A DNA stretch of 64,000 bases from Gluconobacter sp. Gdi. GTDB lineage: Bacteria; Pseudomonadota; Alphaproteobacteria; Acetobacterales; Acetobacteraceae. The stretch covers positions 124,001 through 188,000 of the forward strand of contig NZ_BLJQ01000002.1 in assembly GCF_014132155.1 (NCBI RefSeq), in the 5' to 3' direction. Every line of letters begins with the position of its first letter. The first letter of the stretch is position 1. The notes under the pieces were generated by a model. That model made no database searches, had not been told where the DNA came from, and was given only the letters and a program-made list of their open reading frames with translations. Positions 19,169 to 28,303 of this stretch are shown here, one piece after another. A program made the translations under genes and the position numbers.

Positions 19169-19471
19169 TCAGGGACAGGGTAAAGGTCTGCGGATGGCAG
19201 TGGCCCCGATCGGAGCCTGAAAATCCAGTTCCGCTATGTGCGGACTGTCCGGCAAAAGGTCAAGCTTAACGCGGTTTTTCTGATGTTTTTGGCTGAAATG
19301 ATTGTGGGCTTCCCACAGGACATGCGGATTGTCCATGCACCCGGTACGAAAAAGGTAGTGGAGGGATGGCACCTTGGTAAGGTGGATCATGTGAGCCTGT
19401 TCATGACCGTTTTCGTCGCAGGGGAGAGATATCGTAGCTTCAGCTACAGAGGTTTCTCTTTTTAAGGTCAC
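19169..19471 (-). CDS. Possible small hypothetical protein between hisD and infA
   Basis: An open frame of up to 100 codons fills the 373-base gap between hisD and infA. It is not recognised as any family, and the UPF0262 and phosphatase genes often found here in alphaproteobacteria are not visible. The GTG at 19471 has no ribosome-binding site; an ATG at 19390 ([14 protein letters not shown]) has only a weak one. The interior looks protein-like ([16 protein letters not shown], then [15 protein letters not shown]). It ends 13 bases before infA. It may be a real gene or the infA leader and promoter region. Confidence 0.3.
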   Translation of the reverse strand: MTLKRETSVAEATISLPCDENGHEQAHMIHLTKVPSLHYLFRTGCMDNPHVLWEAHNHFSQKHQKNRVKLDLLPDSPHIAELDFQAPIGATAIRRPLPCP

Positions 19472-19496
19472 AGAGAGCTATGTGCGAAGAGGAACA

Positions 19497-19525
19497 TTTG
19501 CCCACCCCAATGAGAGGTGGGCAAA
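19497..19525 (-). terminator. Hairpin downstream of hisD
   Basis: Inverted repeat with 10-bp arms (tttgcccacc and ggtgggcaaa) and a 9-base loop, starting four bases after the hisD stop codon. No T-run follows on the minus strand, so termination may be weak or factor-assisted. Confidence 0.55.
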
Positions 19526-19528
19526 GAC

Positions 19529-20827
19529 TTAGTGTGTGAGCTGGCCCAGACGAAGGGAAAGACTCAGAGCATGGGCATCCAGCCCCTCTGCCTGTGCGAG
19601 AGCAACCCCAGCGGGGCCGATCTTTTCAAGCCCGGCTTCATCCGCCTCAATGGTCGTTGTGCGTTTGATGAAGTCGAACACAGAAAGCCCTGAGGCGAAA
19701 CGGGCCGTGCGGCTTGTGGGCAGAACGTGGTTGGGGCCACCAACGTAATCGCCCACAGCTTCCGGGCAGTAGCGGCCCATAAAGATGGCCCCCGCGTGGC
19801 GGATTTTTGCACTGAAGGCACGCGGTTCGTCGAGCAGCACTTCAAGATGTTCAGGAGCAAGCTGGTTCACAATCCGGGCGGCTTCATCCAGATTCCGAAC
19901 GACAATGACTGCACCATGGTCTTCCCAGCTTTTGGCCGCGATAACGGTACGGGGAAGGGTTTCCAGCTCTGTCTGGACAGCCACCGTTACTGCGTCTGCA
20001 AACGCGGCATCCGTGGTGATGAGAATGGCCTGTGCCTGTTCATCATGTTCAGCCTGCGCCAGAAGATCGACTGCTGCCAGACGGGGATCATTATTCCCAT
20101 CTGCCACAACGACAACTTCCGAAGGCCCGGCGATGCTGTCGATGCCAACATGGCCAAAGACCTGTCGCTTGGCCTCCGCCACGAACGCATTGCCTGGACC
20201 GACGATCCGGTCCACCGGAGCAATCAGTTCTGTTCCGTACGCCATGGCGCCCACAGCCTGTGCACCGCCGATCCGATAAATTTCTTCCACGCCACAAAGG
20301 CGGGCCGCGGCCAGAACAAGTGGGTTCAGCACACCATCAGGAGACGGAACACACATGGCCACGCGTTGCACCCCAGCGACGCGCGCGGGAAGGGCATTCA
20401 TCAGCACCGAGGAAGGATAAGCGGCTTTTCCGCCGGGCACATAAAGACCCACGGCATCCAGAGCCGTCCAGCGCATGCCAAGGCGGATTCCTTCGTCGTC
20501 CGTGAAATCCAGATCCTTCGGCATCTGTGCAGCATGGAACGCTTCAATGCGCCGGGCAGCGGTTTTGAGAGCATCCATCAGGTCTGAAGGGACAAGATCT
20601 GCCTGCGTGGCAATTTCTTCCGCGCTGATGCGTAGTTTTTCAGCAGGCAGAGTCAGGCGGTCAAAGCGGGCCGTATAGTCACAGAGCGCCTCGTCTCCGC
20701 GCTGACGAACGTCAGCTAAGATGGCTCGGACCGGCTCCGCAACGCTGCGCTCGTCGCTGCTGCGATCTGCCAGAAGGCTCGCAAGATCCTGTTCAAAACT
20801 GGCGCTCAGGGTGTCGAGACGTTTCAT
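19529..20827 (-). CDS. hisD: Histidinol dehydrogenase
   Basis: 432-residue, zinc-dependent, NAD-linked enzyme for the last two steps of histidine synthesis (L-histidinol to L-histidine). Family landmarks are GLYVPGGKAAYPSSVLM (about 130-146), the NAD/active-site GPGNAFVAEAKR, the SIAGPSEVVVVAD motif, and LAPEHLEVL with its conserved Glu-His pair. The C-terminus carries the metal-ligand GGPNHVLPT. Length is normal. It is translationally coupled to hisG by an ATGA overlap. Confidence 0.96.
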   Translation of the reverse strand: MKRLDTLSASFEQDLASLLADRSSDERSVAEPVRAILADVRQRGDEALCDYTARFDRLTLPAEKLRISAEEIATQADLVPSDLMDALKTAARRIEAFHAAQMPKDLDFTDDEGIRLGMRWTALDAVGLYVPGGKAAYPSSVLMNALPARVAGVQRVAMCVPSPDGVLNPLVLAAARLCGVEEIYRIGGAQAVGAMAYGTELIAPVDRIVGPGNAFVAEAKRQVFGHVGIDSIAGPSEVVVVADGNNDPRLAAVDLLAQAEHDEQAQAILITTDAAFADAVTVAVQTELETLPRTVIAAKSWEDHGAVIVVRNLDEAARIVNQLAPEHLEVLLDEPRAFSAKIRHAGAIFMGRYCPEAVGDYVGGPNHVLPTSRTARFASGLSVFDFIKRTTTIEADEAGLEKIGPAGVALAQAEGLDAHALSLSLRLGQLTH

Positions 20828-21528
20828 TTTGACGCTCCCTCAGTGTTGAGGGCTGCCCGGAATCGCTCGATCAATGCGCCAATCTCTTCAGGGCGCGTCT
20901 TGAGCGCAACGCGATTGACGATCAGGCGGCTTGTGACGTGCGCAATGGTTTCGGTTTCCATGAGGCCGTTGGCGCGGAGAGTGGAGCCCGTATCAACCAA
21001 ATCTACAATCACACTCGCCAAATCAAGCGTAGGCGCAAGCTCCATGGCACCATTCAGGTGTACTATTTCTGCATTCACGGCGCGGGACGCAAAGTGACGG
21101 CGTGCAATGGTCGGATACTTCGTGGCGACACGCAGGCGTGACTGAGAGGCTGCCGGATCTTCAGTGACGGATTTGGGGCGTGCTACGGAAATTCGGCAGC
21201 CACCAATCCCGAGATCAAGCGGTGCGTAAATGTCCGGATAGTCGAATTCCATCAGGACATCTGCGCCACAGACACCGATATGCGCTCCACCATACGCTAC
21301 GAAAGTTGCGACGTCGAAAGAACGGACGCGCACAACATCCAGATTTGGATAGGAGGTGCCAAATCGCAGCCGACGGCTGCTTTCCTGAAGGCAGTCCGCA
21401 TCGGGTTCGATGCCTGTTCGTGTCAGAACGGGGGCTAACGCCTTGAGAATCCGCCCTTTTGGAAGGGCAAGGATCAGCGGAGAACCGCTTCGGTCAGAAG
21501 TGTCCGTTCCGGTCTGAGGCGCTGTCAT
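20824..21528 (-). CDS. hisG: ATP phosphoribosyltransferase, catalytic subunit (short form or HisG_C-less)
   Basis: First enzyme of histidine synthesis: ATP plus PRPP to phosphoribosyl-ATP. The ATG at 21528 (MTAPQTGTDT) was chosen because AAGGAC lies 9 bases upstream and the family start LILALPKGRILK follows. The longer open frame back to 21786 is not protein-like. Motifs include RSFDVATFVAYGGAHIGVCGADVLME and the PRPP loop LVDTGSTLRANGL. At 234 residues it is the short form, which in other bacteria needs the regulatory subunit HisZ; none is in the window. It is coupled to hisD. Confidence 0.93.
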   Translation of the reverse strand: MTAPQTGTDTSDRSGSPLILALPKGRILKALAPVLTRTGIEPDADCLQESSRRLRFGTSYPNLDVVRVRSFDVATFVAYGGAHIGVCGADVLMEFDYPDIYAPLDLGIGGCRISVARPKSVTEDPAASQSRLRVATKYPTIARRHFASRAVNAEIVHLNGAMELAPTLDLASVIVDLVDTGSTLRANGLMETETIAHVTSRLIVNRVALKTRPEEIGALIERFRAALNTEGASK

Positions 21529-21609
21529 GGGGCGTCTGTCCTTGCTGTCCGCAGCCAATGAAAAGAGAACAGCAGCGCATATCACGAAGCGGCGGTCTTC
21601 CAAAATTTC

Positions 21610-21652
21610 TTGACAGGGAGGGTGCACATCGATGCATCTTGTATGCATGTCT
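21610..21652 (+). promoter_or_regulatory. Putative promoter/operator of the GntR-slipin operon
   Basis: A consensus -35 (TTGACA, 21610-21615) is followed about 19 bases later by a weak -10-like catctt. It overlaps two ATGCAT half-sites (21631-21649) that form an inverted repeat across the possible start codons. If the -35 is used, the transcript would begin at or near the ATG at 21647, giving a leaderless message. This is read from position and pattern alone. Confidence 0.3.
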
Positions 21653-22087
21653 GCAAACATAGAGACATTGCTGTTTCCAACCCCTCTTTCTGCTGCGAGT
21701 GGCCTGCCCCTGCGCGCACAGATGCGGGAGCGTATCCTGACAGCGATAGGGTCTGGTCTGCTCTCTCCGGGAGACCAGCTTCCCACGATGCGGGCGTTGT
21801 CAGTTCATCTTCGGGTTGATCTCAACACTGTGCAGCGTGCTTACGCGGAACTGGAACGGCTGGGTGCCATCGAGACGTATCGGGCGCGAGGCAGCTTTGT
21901 GAGCCAGCATCCTCCATCGGCCGATATTGATCGAAAGAAGGGAGAGCTCATGGATCTCGCTGCGGCAACAATCGCCCGGAGCCATGCCTTGGGGCTCGAT
22001 CCAGACGCGCTCCTCCGGGTCATGCAGCACCTTCTTGAAGCGTCTTCGCCCACAATCGCGCCAGATACCAGCGCCGGAAAGGCATAG
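21647..22087 (+). CDS. GntR family regulator (YtrA/YhcF-like short form)
   Basis: About 146 residues. The winged helix-turn-helix of GntR proteins spans residues about 20-90: LRAQMRERILTAIGSGLL, then PGDQLPTMRALSVHL, then NTVQRAYAELERLGAIETYR and RGSFV. The short all-helical C-terminal part, with no large effector domain, matches the YtrA subfamily. Candidate starts are ATG 21632 and ATG 21647; neither has a ribosome-binding site. It lies two bases before the slipin gene and is divergent from hisG. The palindromic ATGCAT elements around the start could be its own operator. Confidence 0.8.
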   Translation: MSANIETLLFPTPLSAASGLPLRAQMRERILTAIGSGLLSPGDQLPTMRALSVHLRVDLNTVQRAYAELERLGAIETYRARGSFVSQHPPSADIDRKKGELMDLAAATIARSHALGLDPDALLRVMQHLLEASSPTIAPDTSAGKA

Positions 22088-22089
22088 TC

Positions 22090-23013
22090 ATGATTTCGTA
22101 TCCAACACTTCCATCGTCCATGTCGCGGCGCAGCAATGGCCTTCCTGTCAATTCGGTGTCTATTGCACTGGCTCTCGGGTGTATTCTGGCCGGCGGGGGC
22201 TTACAGGCTCTGACCTTTAACCTCGCCTTCTCGATCATCGGCGTGGTGCTGGGCGTTCTCGTCCTTCTGTCTCTGAAGATGTGTAATTCCTGGCAGCGTG
22301 CTCTGGTCTTGCGCGCTGGTAAAATTCAGGGTTTGCGGGGACCTGGGCTGTTTCTCATCATCCCTTTTGTAGATCAGGTCACCGAAGTGGTTGATCAGCG
22401 GATCAGGACGGTTCCGGTGCATACGCGGCAAACCCTGACGCGTGATACGACGCCGGTGGATGTGGATGCTGTTGTTTTCTGGATGGTTCATGATCCACTC
22501 CGCGCCATCACGGAGCTGGATGACTACGAGGGGTCCGTGTCCATGGTGGCACTGACGACCCTGCGTGAGGTGGTCAGCAGCTCTGATCTTGCCGTGTTAC
22601 TGGAGGATCGTCGCAGAATTGATGACCAGCTTCGGGACCTGATTGAGGTCAAGACGCGCGAATGGGGAGTCACGGTGCAGGCCGTTGAGATCCGTGATGT
22701 TCAGCTGCCAGATAATTTGCAGGATGCGATGAGCCGTCAGGCGCAGGCAGAGCGTGAACGTGCAGCGCGTGTTACGCTCGCCAGTGCCGAACGTGCTGTT
22801 GCTGTGGAACTGGCGGCTGCAGCCAAAACATATGAAGCTTCCCCGATTGCCCTGCAGATTCTTCAGATCAACCGCGTTTTTGAGATGAACAAAAACCGTG
22901 GAACGACCATCCTGATGCCGACCACCATGGCCGACGCGATGGGCAGTGCGACCGCCTTTGCCGCGGCCGTGCAGGCTGCAACGCAAACGGATTCTGAAGC
23001 ACCATCAGCCTGA
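22090..23013 (+). CDS. Slipin / stomatin-like SPFH-domain membrane protein
   Basis: 307 residues. Two adjacent hydrophobic stretches (about 22-62) anchor the N-terminus as a hairpin, and an SPFH/Band-7 domain follows: GLRGPGLFLIIPFVDQV, DQRIRTVPVHTRQTLTRD, then TLREVVSSSDLAVLLEDR. The C-terminal helix (RQAQAERERAARVTLASAERAV) is the usual coiled coil for oligomerisation. Slipins organise membrane domains and often pair with an NfeD protease partner; none is seen here. It starts two bases after the GntR gene stop, so the regulator probably controls it. Confidence 0.9.
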   Translation: MISYPTLPSSMSRRSNGLPVNSVSIALALGCILAGGGLQALTFNLAFSIIGVVLGVLVLLSLKMCNSWQRALVLRAGKIQGLRGPGLFLIIPFVDQVTEVVDQRIRTVPVHTRQTLTRDTTPVDVDAVVFWMVHDPLRAITELDDYEGSVSMVALTTLREVVSSSDLAVLLEDRRRIDDQLRDLIEVKTREWGVTVQAVEIRDVQLPDNLQDAMSRQAQAERERAARVTLASAERAVAVELAAAAKTYEASPIALQILQINRVFEMNKNRGTTILMPTTMADAMGSATAFAAAVQAATQTDSEAPSA

Positions 23014-23014
23014 A

Positions 23015-23917
23015 TCACGTCAGAACATGGCTTTTGATGAGAGGCTCCAGCCAGTCCACGAATGTTGTCACACGATCACCAGCGGAGTGCCTGTGTGGAT
23101 ATAGAATGGTCATGGGCAGAGCCTCTGCGCACCATTCAGGCATCACGCTGACGAGCTCTCCAGCCTGAATATGCTGCTGCACGTCATAGGCCGGAATCTG
23201 GATCAGACCCAGCCCGGCCAGGCAGCAGGCAATGAGGGCTTCAGCATTATCAACCGTCACACGACTGGGTGGCGAAGCGGTTCTGGTCTCTCCGCCCTCC
23301 TGCCATTCCCATTCTTCCGGTCGGCCAGTAACGGGGGATGCATATCGCACCACATAATGATCGTTCAGGGCATCTGGGTGGGCAGGGCAGCCAAACTGGT
23401 CAAGGTAGGCCGCACTCGCGACGTTGATCAGATTGAGTTCTCCGATCCTGCGGCTGATGAGACCGGAGTCTTGCAACGGCCCTACGCGCAGAACGCAATC
23501 TGCTCTGTCTTCCACCAGATTGATGGCTCTGTCCGTGACGCCAAGATCGACGGACAAACCAGGGTGACGGGATAAAAAATCGGGTAAAGCCGGAGCAACA
23601 ATGAGGCGCCCGATCCTGCCCGGCATATTGACCCTTACGACACCACTGAGGCCGTCACGGTCTTTCCGGAACAGCGTTTCAATGTCCTCCACCTCTCCGA
23701 TGACGCGCAGGCACCGCTTGTAAAAAGCCAGTCCGTCCTGAGTGGGAGAGACCGCGCGCGTGGTTCTGGCGAGCAAGCGTGTTCCTGCTCGCGTTTCCAG
23801 ATCACGAATGGCTGTGGAGATGGTCGAACGTGGCATGTTCAGCATGTCAGCCGTGCGTGTGAAACTGGAGGTTTCAACGACTCTGGTGAAAATGCGGAAG
23901 AGGTCGATCCGGTCCAA
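23015..23917 (-). CDS. LysR family transcriptional regulator
   Basis: About 300 residues. The N-terminal winged HTH is clear: FRIFTRVVETSSFTRTADML, then STISTAIRDLETRAGTRLLART. The substrate-binding domain follows from residue 90. A TTG at 23917 is the preferred start: the sequence GCGGAG lies 6-7 bases before it, and the first residues (LDRIDLFRIF) are where LysR proteins usually begin. The longer frame to an upstream codon at 24025 is not protein-like. It belongs to the CrgA/YafC branch, which often controls a divergent oxidoreductase, and an SDR gene lies divergently 132 bases away. The stop is one base past the slipin stop. Confidence 0.88.
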   Translation of the reverse strand: MDRIDLFRIFTRVVETSSFTRTADMLNMPRSTISTAIRDLETRAGTRLLARTTRAVSPTQDGLAFYKRCLRVIGEVEDIETLFRKDRDGLSGVVRVNMPGRIGRLIVAPALPDFLSRHPGLSVDLGVTDRAINLVEDRADCVLRVGPLQDSGLISRRIGELNLINVASAAYLDQFGCPAHPDALNDHYVVRYASPVTGRPEEWEWQEGGETRTASPPSRVTVDNAEALIACCLAGLGLIQIPAYDVQQHIQAGELVSVMPEWCAEALPMTILYPHRHSAGDRVTTFVDWLEPLIKSHVLT

Positions 23918-24048
23918 AAAAATCTCCGCAGAGCAGGGCCCTGAGTTTGTTCGTGATTCCTGACAGGTGTCGTCAGGAATACAGCCTTTGTTGTGTTCCG
24001 TCAGACGGTAGCCTGCGCGTTCCATTTCAAAAACGCGGAGACCGGATC

Positions 24049-24822
24049 ATGACAGATCACAGTATCAAAGGAAAAACGGTTCTTATTGCTGGGGGCGCCA
24101 AGAACCTTGGCGGCCTGATCGCTCGGGATCTTGCGGCTCATGGGGCTCGGGCCATCGCCATTCACTACAACGGTGCAGCCACAAAACCCGATGCGGACGA
24201 AACGGTCGCGGCTCTCAAAGCCCAGGGTGTGGAGGCCGTCGCCTTTCAGCAGGACCTGAGAGCCGCGGGTGGGAACACCAAGCTGTTTGCTGACACTGTG
24301 GCTGCGATTGGTCGGCCGGATATTGCGATCAATACGGTTGGCAAGGTGCTCAAGAAGCCGATGGCAGAGACGTCTGAGCAGGAGTTCGACGAGATGTTCG
24401 ACGTGAACACGAAGTCGGCTTTTTTCTTCATCAAGGAAGCTGGAGAACATCTTAACGATAACGGCAAGATTCTAACGCTCGTTACGTCACTTCTGGGAGC
24501 TTACACACCGTTCTACTCCACCTATGCGGGAAGCAAAGCGGCTGTTGAGCATTTCACCCGGGCTGCTTCCAAAGAGTACGGTGCACGAGGCATTTCCGTG
24601 AATGCGATCGGTCCCGGGCCAATGGATACGCCCTTCTTCTACGGGCAGGAAGGTGCGGATGCCGTCGCATATCATAAGACGGCTGCTGCCCTGTCAGCTC
24701 TGAGCAAGACCGGCCTGACCGATATTGAGGATGTTGTCCCCTTTGTCCGGACGCTTGTGTCTGATGGCTGGTGGATGACGGGTCAGACCATTCTTGTGAA
24801 TGGTGGATACACGACCAAGTAA
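24049..24822 (+). CDS. Short-chain dehydrogenase/reductase (SDR)
   Basis: 257-residue NAD(P)-dependent oxidoreductase, cytosolic. The cofactor motif is LIAGGAKNLGG (N-terminal). NTVGKV takes the place of the usual NNAG. The catalytic set is a Ser in VTSLLGAYTPF followed by YAGSK (Tyr-x3-Lys), and GPGPMDTPFF lies after strand 6. The ATG at 24049 has GGAG 8 bases upstream; the frame reaches further up but without these features. It is divergent from the LysR gene, its probable regulator. The substrate is unknown. Confidence 0.9.
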   Translation: MTDHSIKGKTVLIAGGAKNLGGLIARDLAAHGARAIAIHYNGAATKPDADETVAALKAQGVEAVAFQQDLRAAGGNTKLFADTVAAIGRPDIAINTVGKVLKKPMAETSEQEFDEMFDVNTKSAFFFIKEAGEHLNDNGKILTLVTSLLGAYTPFYSTYAGSKAAVEHFTRAASKEYGARGISVNAIGPGPMDTPFFYGQEGADAVAYHKTAAALSALSKTGLTDIEDVVPFVRTLVSDGWWMTGQTILVNGGYTTK

Positions 24823-24829
24823 GAAAAAA

Positions 24830-24860
24830 GGGCTGCCAGGGGTTTTCTCCCTGGCAGCCC
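24830..24860. terminator. Bidirectional intrinsic terminator between the SDR and TonB genes
   Basis: Perfect 12-bp stem (gggctgccaggg and its complement) with a 7-base loop. Six A precede it and TTT follows, so it can serve the converging SDR and TonB receptor genes. Confidence 0.88.
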
Positions 24861-24869
24861 TTTGCAGGC

Positions 24870-27488
24870 TCAGAATGTCGCGTTGATACGGCCGTAATAG
24901 TAGCCGCCGTTGATCGGCACCTGTGCAGAGTTGGAGTCATAGACAGCGGCACCGTAGGAGCTCAGCTCTTCTGGCAGTCTGCGGGGACGAATGTTGAAGA
25001 CGTTGTTGCCGCCAACAGCCACATGCCAGTGCTCGTTGAAGCGATAGCCGACTTCAAGATCGGTCAGCCAGCGCGGTGTGTTCTTGAACTGACCAAAGCA
25101 GGTGTTGGAGTAACGAAGGGCAGCTCCTCCCGCAGCAGCACAGGTGGCAGAAGCTGGCGTCCAGTCCTGATAGGTCATCATGCTGGTGGTTTCGCCGTAA
25201 CGCGTCTGACGCACGTTGATGTCCCACTTGCCGACTGTGTAGTAGGCGTTGAGGATGATCTTGCTACGCGGGTAGCCCGTCGTGAGATAACCAATTGTCT
25301 GCGCATTGAGCAGCGGGTTGCCGTTTGTATCGCTGGCAACATGATGCATGCGGGTACGGTTCAGATCCAGCGCCATGCTGAGGGCGAGATTACCGTAACG
25401 ATGCAGGTGGAACGTGTAGTCAGCCTTGATGTCCAGGCCCTGTGTCCGCGTGCTGGCAACGTTGGCAAAGTAATAGGCCGAGACGTTGCTGATATCAAAA
25501 GAGTTGACGGGCAGCGCGTAACCCATGGCCTGAATGGCGTCGACAGCCGCCTGACCCTTCGTGGTTCCACCTTGCGAAATGCGGTTGCGCAGATTGATCT
25601 GATAGACGTCTGCCTCCACATGGAAGCCCTTGACCGGTTCCACGACGACGCCGCCACTGGAGCTTACGGAATATTCGGGCTTGAGCGGGCTGGCACCCAA
25701 GATCTGTGCTGCTGCGGAGCTGACAGGCAGAAGGCCACTGGCGCTGGTCGGGCTCACACTCATCGTGCTGTAGTGCTGCTCGGCGAGGGTCGGGGCACGG
25801 AAGCCTGTGCTGATCGTTCCGCGGAAGGCCAGCCAGGGCGTTGCGTCGTAGCGTGTGGAGACCTTGCCGTTCTGGGCATTGCCAACGTCTGTGTAATGCT
25901 CGAAGCGGCCTGCGAAATCCAGATCCCAGTGCTTCAGAGGGTGGAAATCGCCGTCGATATATGCGGCCCAGATGTTTCGGCTCCAGGAGCCCGCATTCTG
26001 TGGTCGCAGACCAGCATAACCCTGCGTACCACCAACTTCGTAAGAAGCGGGTTCACCAGCGACGATGTCATACATCTCGAGGCGATGTTCACCCCCAAAG
26101 GCAAGAACCATCGGGACGGTGTTGAAGATGTTGATCTTCCGGCGGAAATCCAGATTGTTGGTCCACTGGGCATTACGGTAGTTCAGCGCGCGCACAGTCG
26201 TGGGAGACCAGCCACACCCGGTGGAGGAATAATTGGCGACGTTGCCGTTGTTGCAGGTAGAGCCCAGCATACCGGTGTTGGCCGTGTTCTTGTTGCTGAT
26301 CTTATCCTGATCTGCACCGTAAACCGTGCTCAGATCCCAGTCGAAGCCATAGAAATCATGCCCTTTGAGGCCGAGTTCACCGGCGTAGTCGTCTTCATCA
26401 ATGACTTCGAGCGGAGAAAAGCCGGAAGGATACAGCGTTGGAGCAATGCTGGGGACACGGTAATTCTGAATGGCTTCGGCATGCCGATGGGCGTAGGTCA
26501 CCTGTCCATACAGATCGATTTTTTCAGTAATCGGCTTCCCGAAATCAATCCCCAGATTTTCACGGGTTTCTTCGGGGGTGCTCATGATTTTGTTAGAATT
26601 TTTCGGCACGTTCACGGCATTGGCCACAACGCCTGTATAGTAGCCATTGGTGTTGGCGCCTGCCGGCCAGCTTCCCAGAAGGCGATGGTCATTCGCGCCA
26701 GCAACAAAGTGATCCGTGTGATAAACCTGCCCGCTGATGTGCATGAAACCATCATGGCCAAGTTTGAAGCCACCATCAGCATTGAGCTGATACTGCCATC
26801 CGTCTCCGTTATAGGCGTTCGCGCCAGTTTGAGCGGACATGTTCAGGCCGTGATTCTGCTTCTTGGTGATGATGTTCACCACGCCTGCAATCGCATCGGA
26901 GCCGTACATGGCTGCTGCGCCATCTTCCAGAACTTCGATGTGGTCGATCATGTTTGCCGGGATCATATTCAGATCGACTGGCGTGGAGCCAAATTGGGGC
27001 CCGGCGTTCTGTACGATGTTGGCTGTGACGTGGCGGCGCTTGCCATCAATCAGGATCAGCACCTGGTTTGGGTTAAGGCCACGCATCCGGATTGAGGACG
27101 TGAGAGCGGCGGTATCACTTCCCTTCGCAGAGACGTTGATCGAAGCATAGGTGCGGGTCAGGGCATCAGCCAGATTCATCTGGCCGGACCGTCGCAGCGT
27201 TGCGGCGGACACGACTGTTACCGGGCTCGAGCTGTCTCGAGCCCTTTTGTTACTGGCATGTGTCCCCGTAACGATCATGCTCTCATTGCCGCCTTCAGCA
27301 GCGTGATGCTGCACAGCCTGTCGCTTCACTGCCGTGGGCGTTGTTGCTGCCTGAGGCGTGGCATGACGATGGATGGTTTTGGGATGAGTATTCGCCGTTG
27401 CCGTACGTGTTGCGGCAAAAGCATGGGTTCCGACGGTGGACGCCAGGAGAGACGTTGTTGCGAAGAAAAAGAGACGCCTTGATGACAT
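24870..27488 (-). CDS. TonB-dependent outer-membrane receptor
   Basis: About 872 residues. The ATG at 27488 is preferred: GGGAG lies 8 bases upstream and a signal peptide follows (MSSRRLFFFATTSLLASTVGTHAFA). Upstream ATGs at 27548 and 27602 have no ribosome-binding site. A TonB-box-like ESMIVTG leads into a plug domain with RMRGLNPNQVLILIDGKRRH and IEVLEDGAAAMYGSDAIAGVVNII. The barrel ends GRINATF, with a C-terminal Phe. The plug pattern matches the FepA/BtuB-like class of receptors with unknown substrate. No transport genes accompany it. Confidence 0.92.
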   Translation of the reverse strand: MSSRRLFFFATTSLLASTVGTHAFAATRTATANTHPKTIHRHATPQAATTPTAVKRQAVQHHAAEGGNESMIVTGTHASNKRARDSSSPVTVVSAATLRRSGQMNLADALTRTYASINVSAKGSDTAALTSSIRMRGLNPNQVLILIDGKRRHVTANIVQNAGPQFGSTPVDLNMIPANMIDHIEVLEDGAAAMYGSDAIAGVVNIITKKQNHGLNMSAQTGANAYNGDGWQYQLNADGGFKLGHDGFMHISGQVYHTDHFVAGANDHRLLGSWPAGANTNGYYTGVVANAVNVPKNSNKIMSTPEETRENLGIDFGKPITEKIDLYGQVTYAHRHAEAIQNYRVPSIAPTLYPSGFSPLEVIDEDDYAGELGLKGHDFYGFDWDLSTVYGADQDKISNKNTANTGMLGSTCNNGNVANYSSTGCGWSPTTVRALNYRNAQWTNNLDFRRKINIFNTVPMVLAFGGEHRLEMYDIVAGEPASYEVGGTQGYAGLRPQNAGSWSRNIWAAYIDGDFHPLKHWDLDFAGRFEHYTDVGNAQNGKVSTRYDATPWLAFRGTISTGFRAPTLAEQHYSTMSVSPTSASGLLPVSSAAAQILGASPLKPEYSVSSSGGVVVEPVKGFHVEADVYQINLRNRISQGGTTKGQAAVDAIQAMGYALPVNSFDISNVSAYYFANVASTRTQGLDIKADYTFHLHRYGNLALSMALDLNRTRMHHVASDTNGNPLLNAQTIGYLTTGYPRSKIILNAYYTVGKWDINVRQTRYGETTSMMTYQDWTPASATCAAAGGAALRYSNTCFGQFKNTPRWLTDLEVGYRFNEHWHVAVGGNNVFNIRPRRLPEELSSYGAAVYDSNSAQVPINGGYYYGRINATF

Positions 27489-27617
27489 ACCGTCGACTCC
27501 CAATAAGCTACGGTCTTCTGCAGCACCAACGCTGCTGTCATTATTCATAACGAACTCGTTACGTCTGGCTATGCAAATTCTGATACCGAAATGTTTTGTC
27601 ATTCTGAAAAAGAAACA

Positions 27618-27645
27618 AAGGCCGCAATCAGTAAATTGCGGCCTT
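27618..27645 (-). terminator. Intrinsic terminator downstream of gmk
   Basis: 11-bp perfect stem (aaggccgcaat and its complement) with a 6-base loop, followed on the minus strand by a T-rich tract (GTTTCTTTTTC). It separates gmk from the TonB receptor promoter. Confidence 0.8.
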
Positions 27646-27670
27646 CTGGAACATTCAGATTTTGAAGATG

Positions 27671-28303
27671 TCAGGCGGTCTTGTTGAAGGCCGCTACAAT
27701 ATTGGAGAGGTTTCTCTGCCTTCGTGTCGCAAGCCGTGCAGCAGTCAGAACAGATCTGGCTTGAGAGATAGCTGTATCGAGGTCAGAATTAATGATCGTG
27801 TGGTCAAACTCTGCCCAGTGAGAAATTTCATCCAGCGCGGCTTTCATGCGCTTTGCAATTTCTGCCGGGTCGTCAGAGGCCCGTTTGTGAAGCCTGCGTT
27901 CCAGTTCTTCAAGCGACGGTGGCAGAACAAACAGGCTCACTACGTCTGCGGGGAGGGCGGCTCTCAGCTGGCGATGGCCTTGCCAGTCAATGTCAAAGAC
28001 CATGTCATGACCGGCCTCTAATGCCTCCTCAACGGGCGCGCGTGGCGTGCCATAGCCACGGCCGAAAACTTCTGCCCATTCCAGAAGCTCTCCGGCGTCT
28101 GCCATTGTGCGAAAGGCTTCGATATCCCGGAAGTGGTAATGAACCCCTTCGACTTCCCCGGGGCGCGGCCCACGGGTCGTCACGGAAACAGAGTGCTTCA
28201 ATGATGGCTCTGACGCACGAAGGGCGTTTGCAATCGTGGATTTACCCGCACCGGAGGGGGCTGAAATCACCAGGCAGACACCGCGTCGGGGCTGTTGGAT
28301 CAT
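27671..28303 (-). CDS. gmk: Guanylate kinase
   Basis: 210 residues; phosphorylates GMP to GDP with ATP. The P-loop is ISAPSGAGKSTI (residues about 13-24). The GMP-binding motif SVTTRGPRPGEVEGVHYHF and the LEWAEVFGRGYGTPR segment are the standard GMK signatures, and DIDWQGHRQLR carries the Mg/ATP-side Asp. Length is normal. Its own promoter and terminator appear to flank it. In other alphaproteobacteria gmk follows a YicC gene; here the upstream gene is a transporter read the same way, 80 bases away. Confidence 0.96.
   Translation of the reverse strand: MIQQPRRGVCLVISAPSGAGKSTIANALRASEPSLKHSVSVTTRGPRPGEVEGVHYHFRDIEAFRTMADAGELLEWAEVFGRGYGTPRAPVEEALEAGHDMVFDIDWQGHRQLRAALPADVVSLFVLPPSLEELERRLHKRASDDPAEIAKRMKAALDEISHWAEFDHTIINSDLDTAISQARSVLTAARLATRRQRNLSNIVAAFNKTA

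Noticed and set aside
19727-20587. 286-codon plus-strand frame opposite hisD
   Set aside because: Antisense shadow; hisD is complete and canonical.
24771-27095. 774-codon open frame on the plus strand opposite the second TonB receptor
   Set aside because: It has no start with a ribosome site, no known motif, and is an antisense shadow of a gene with clear plug and barrel motifs.
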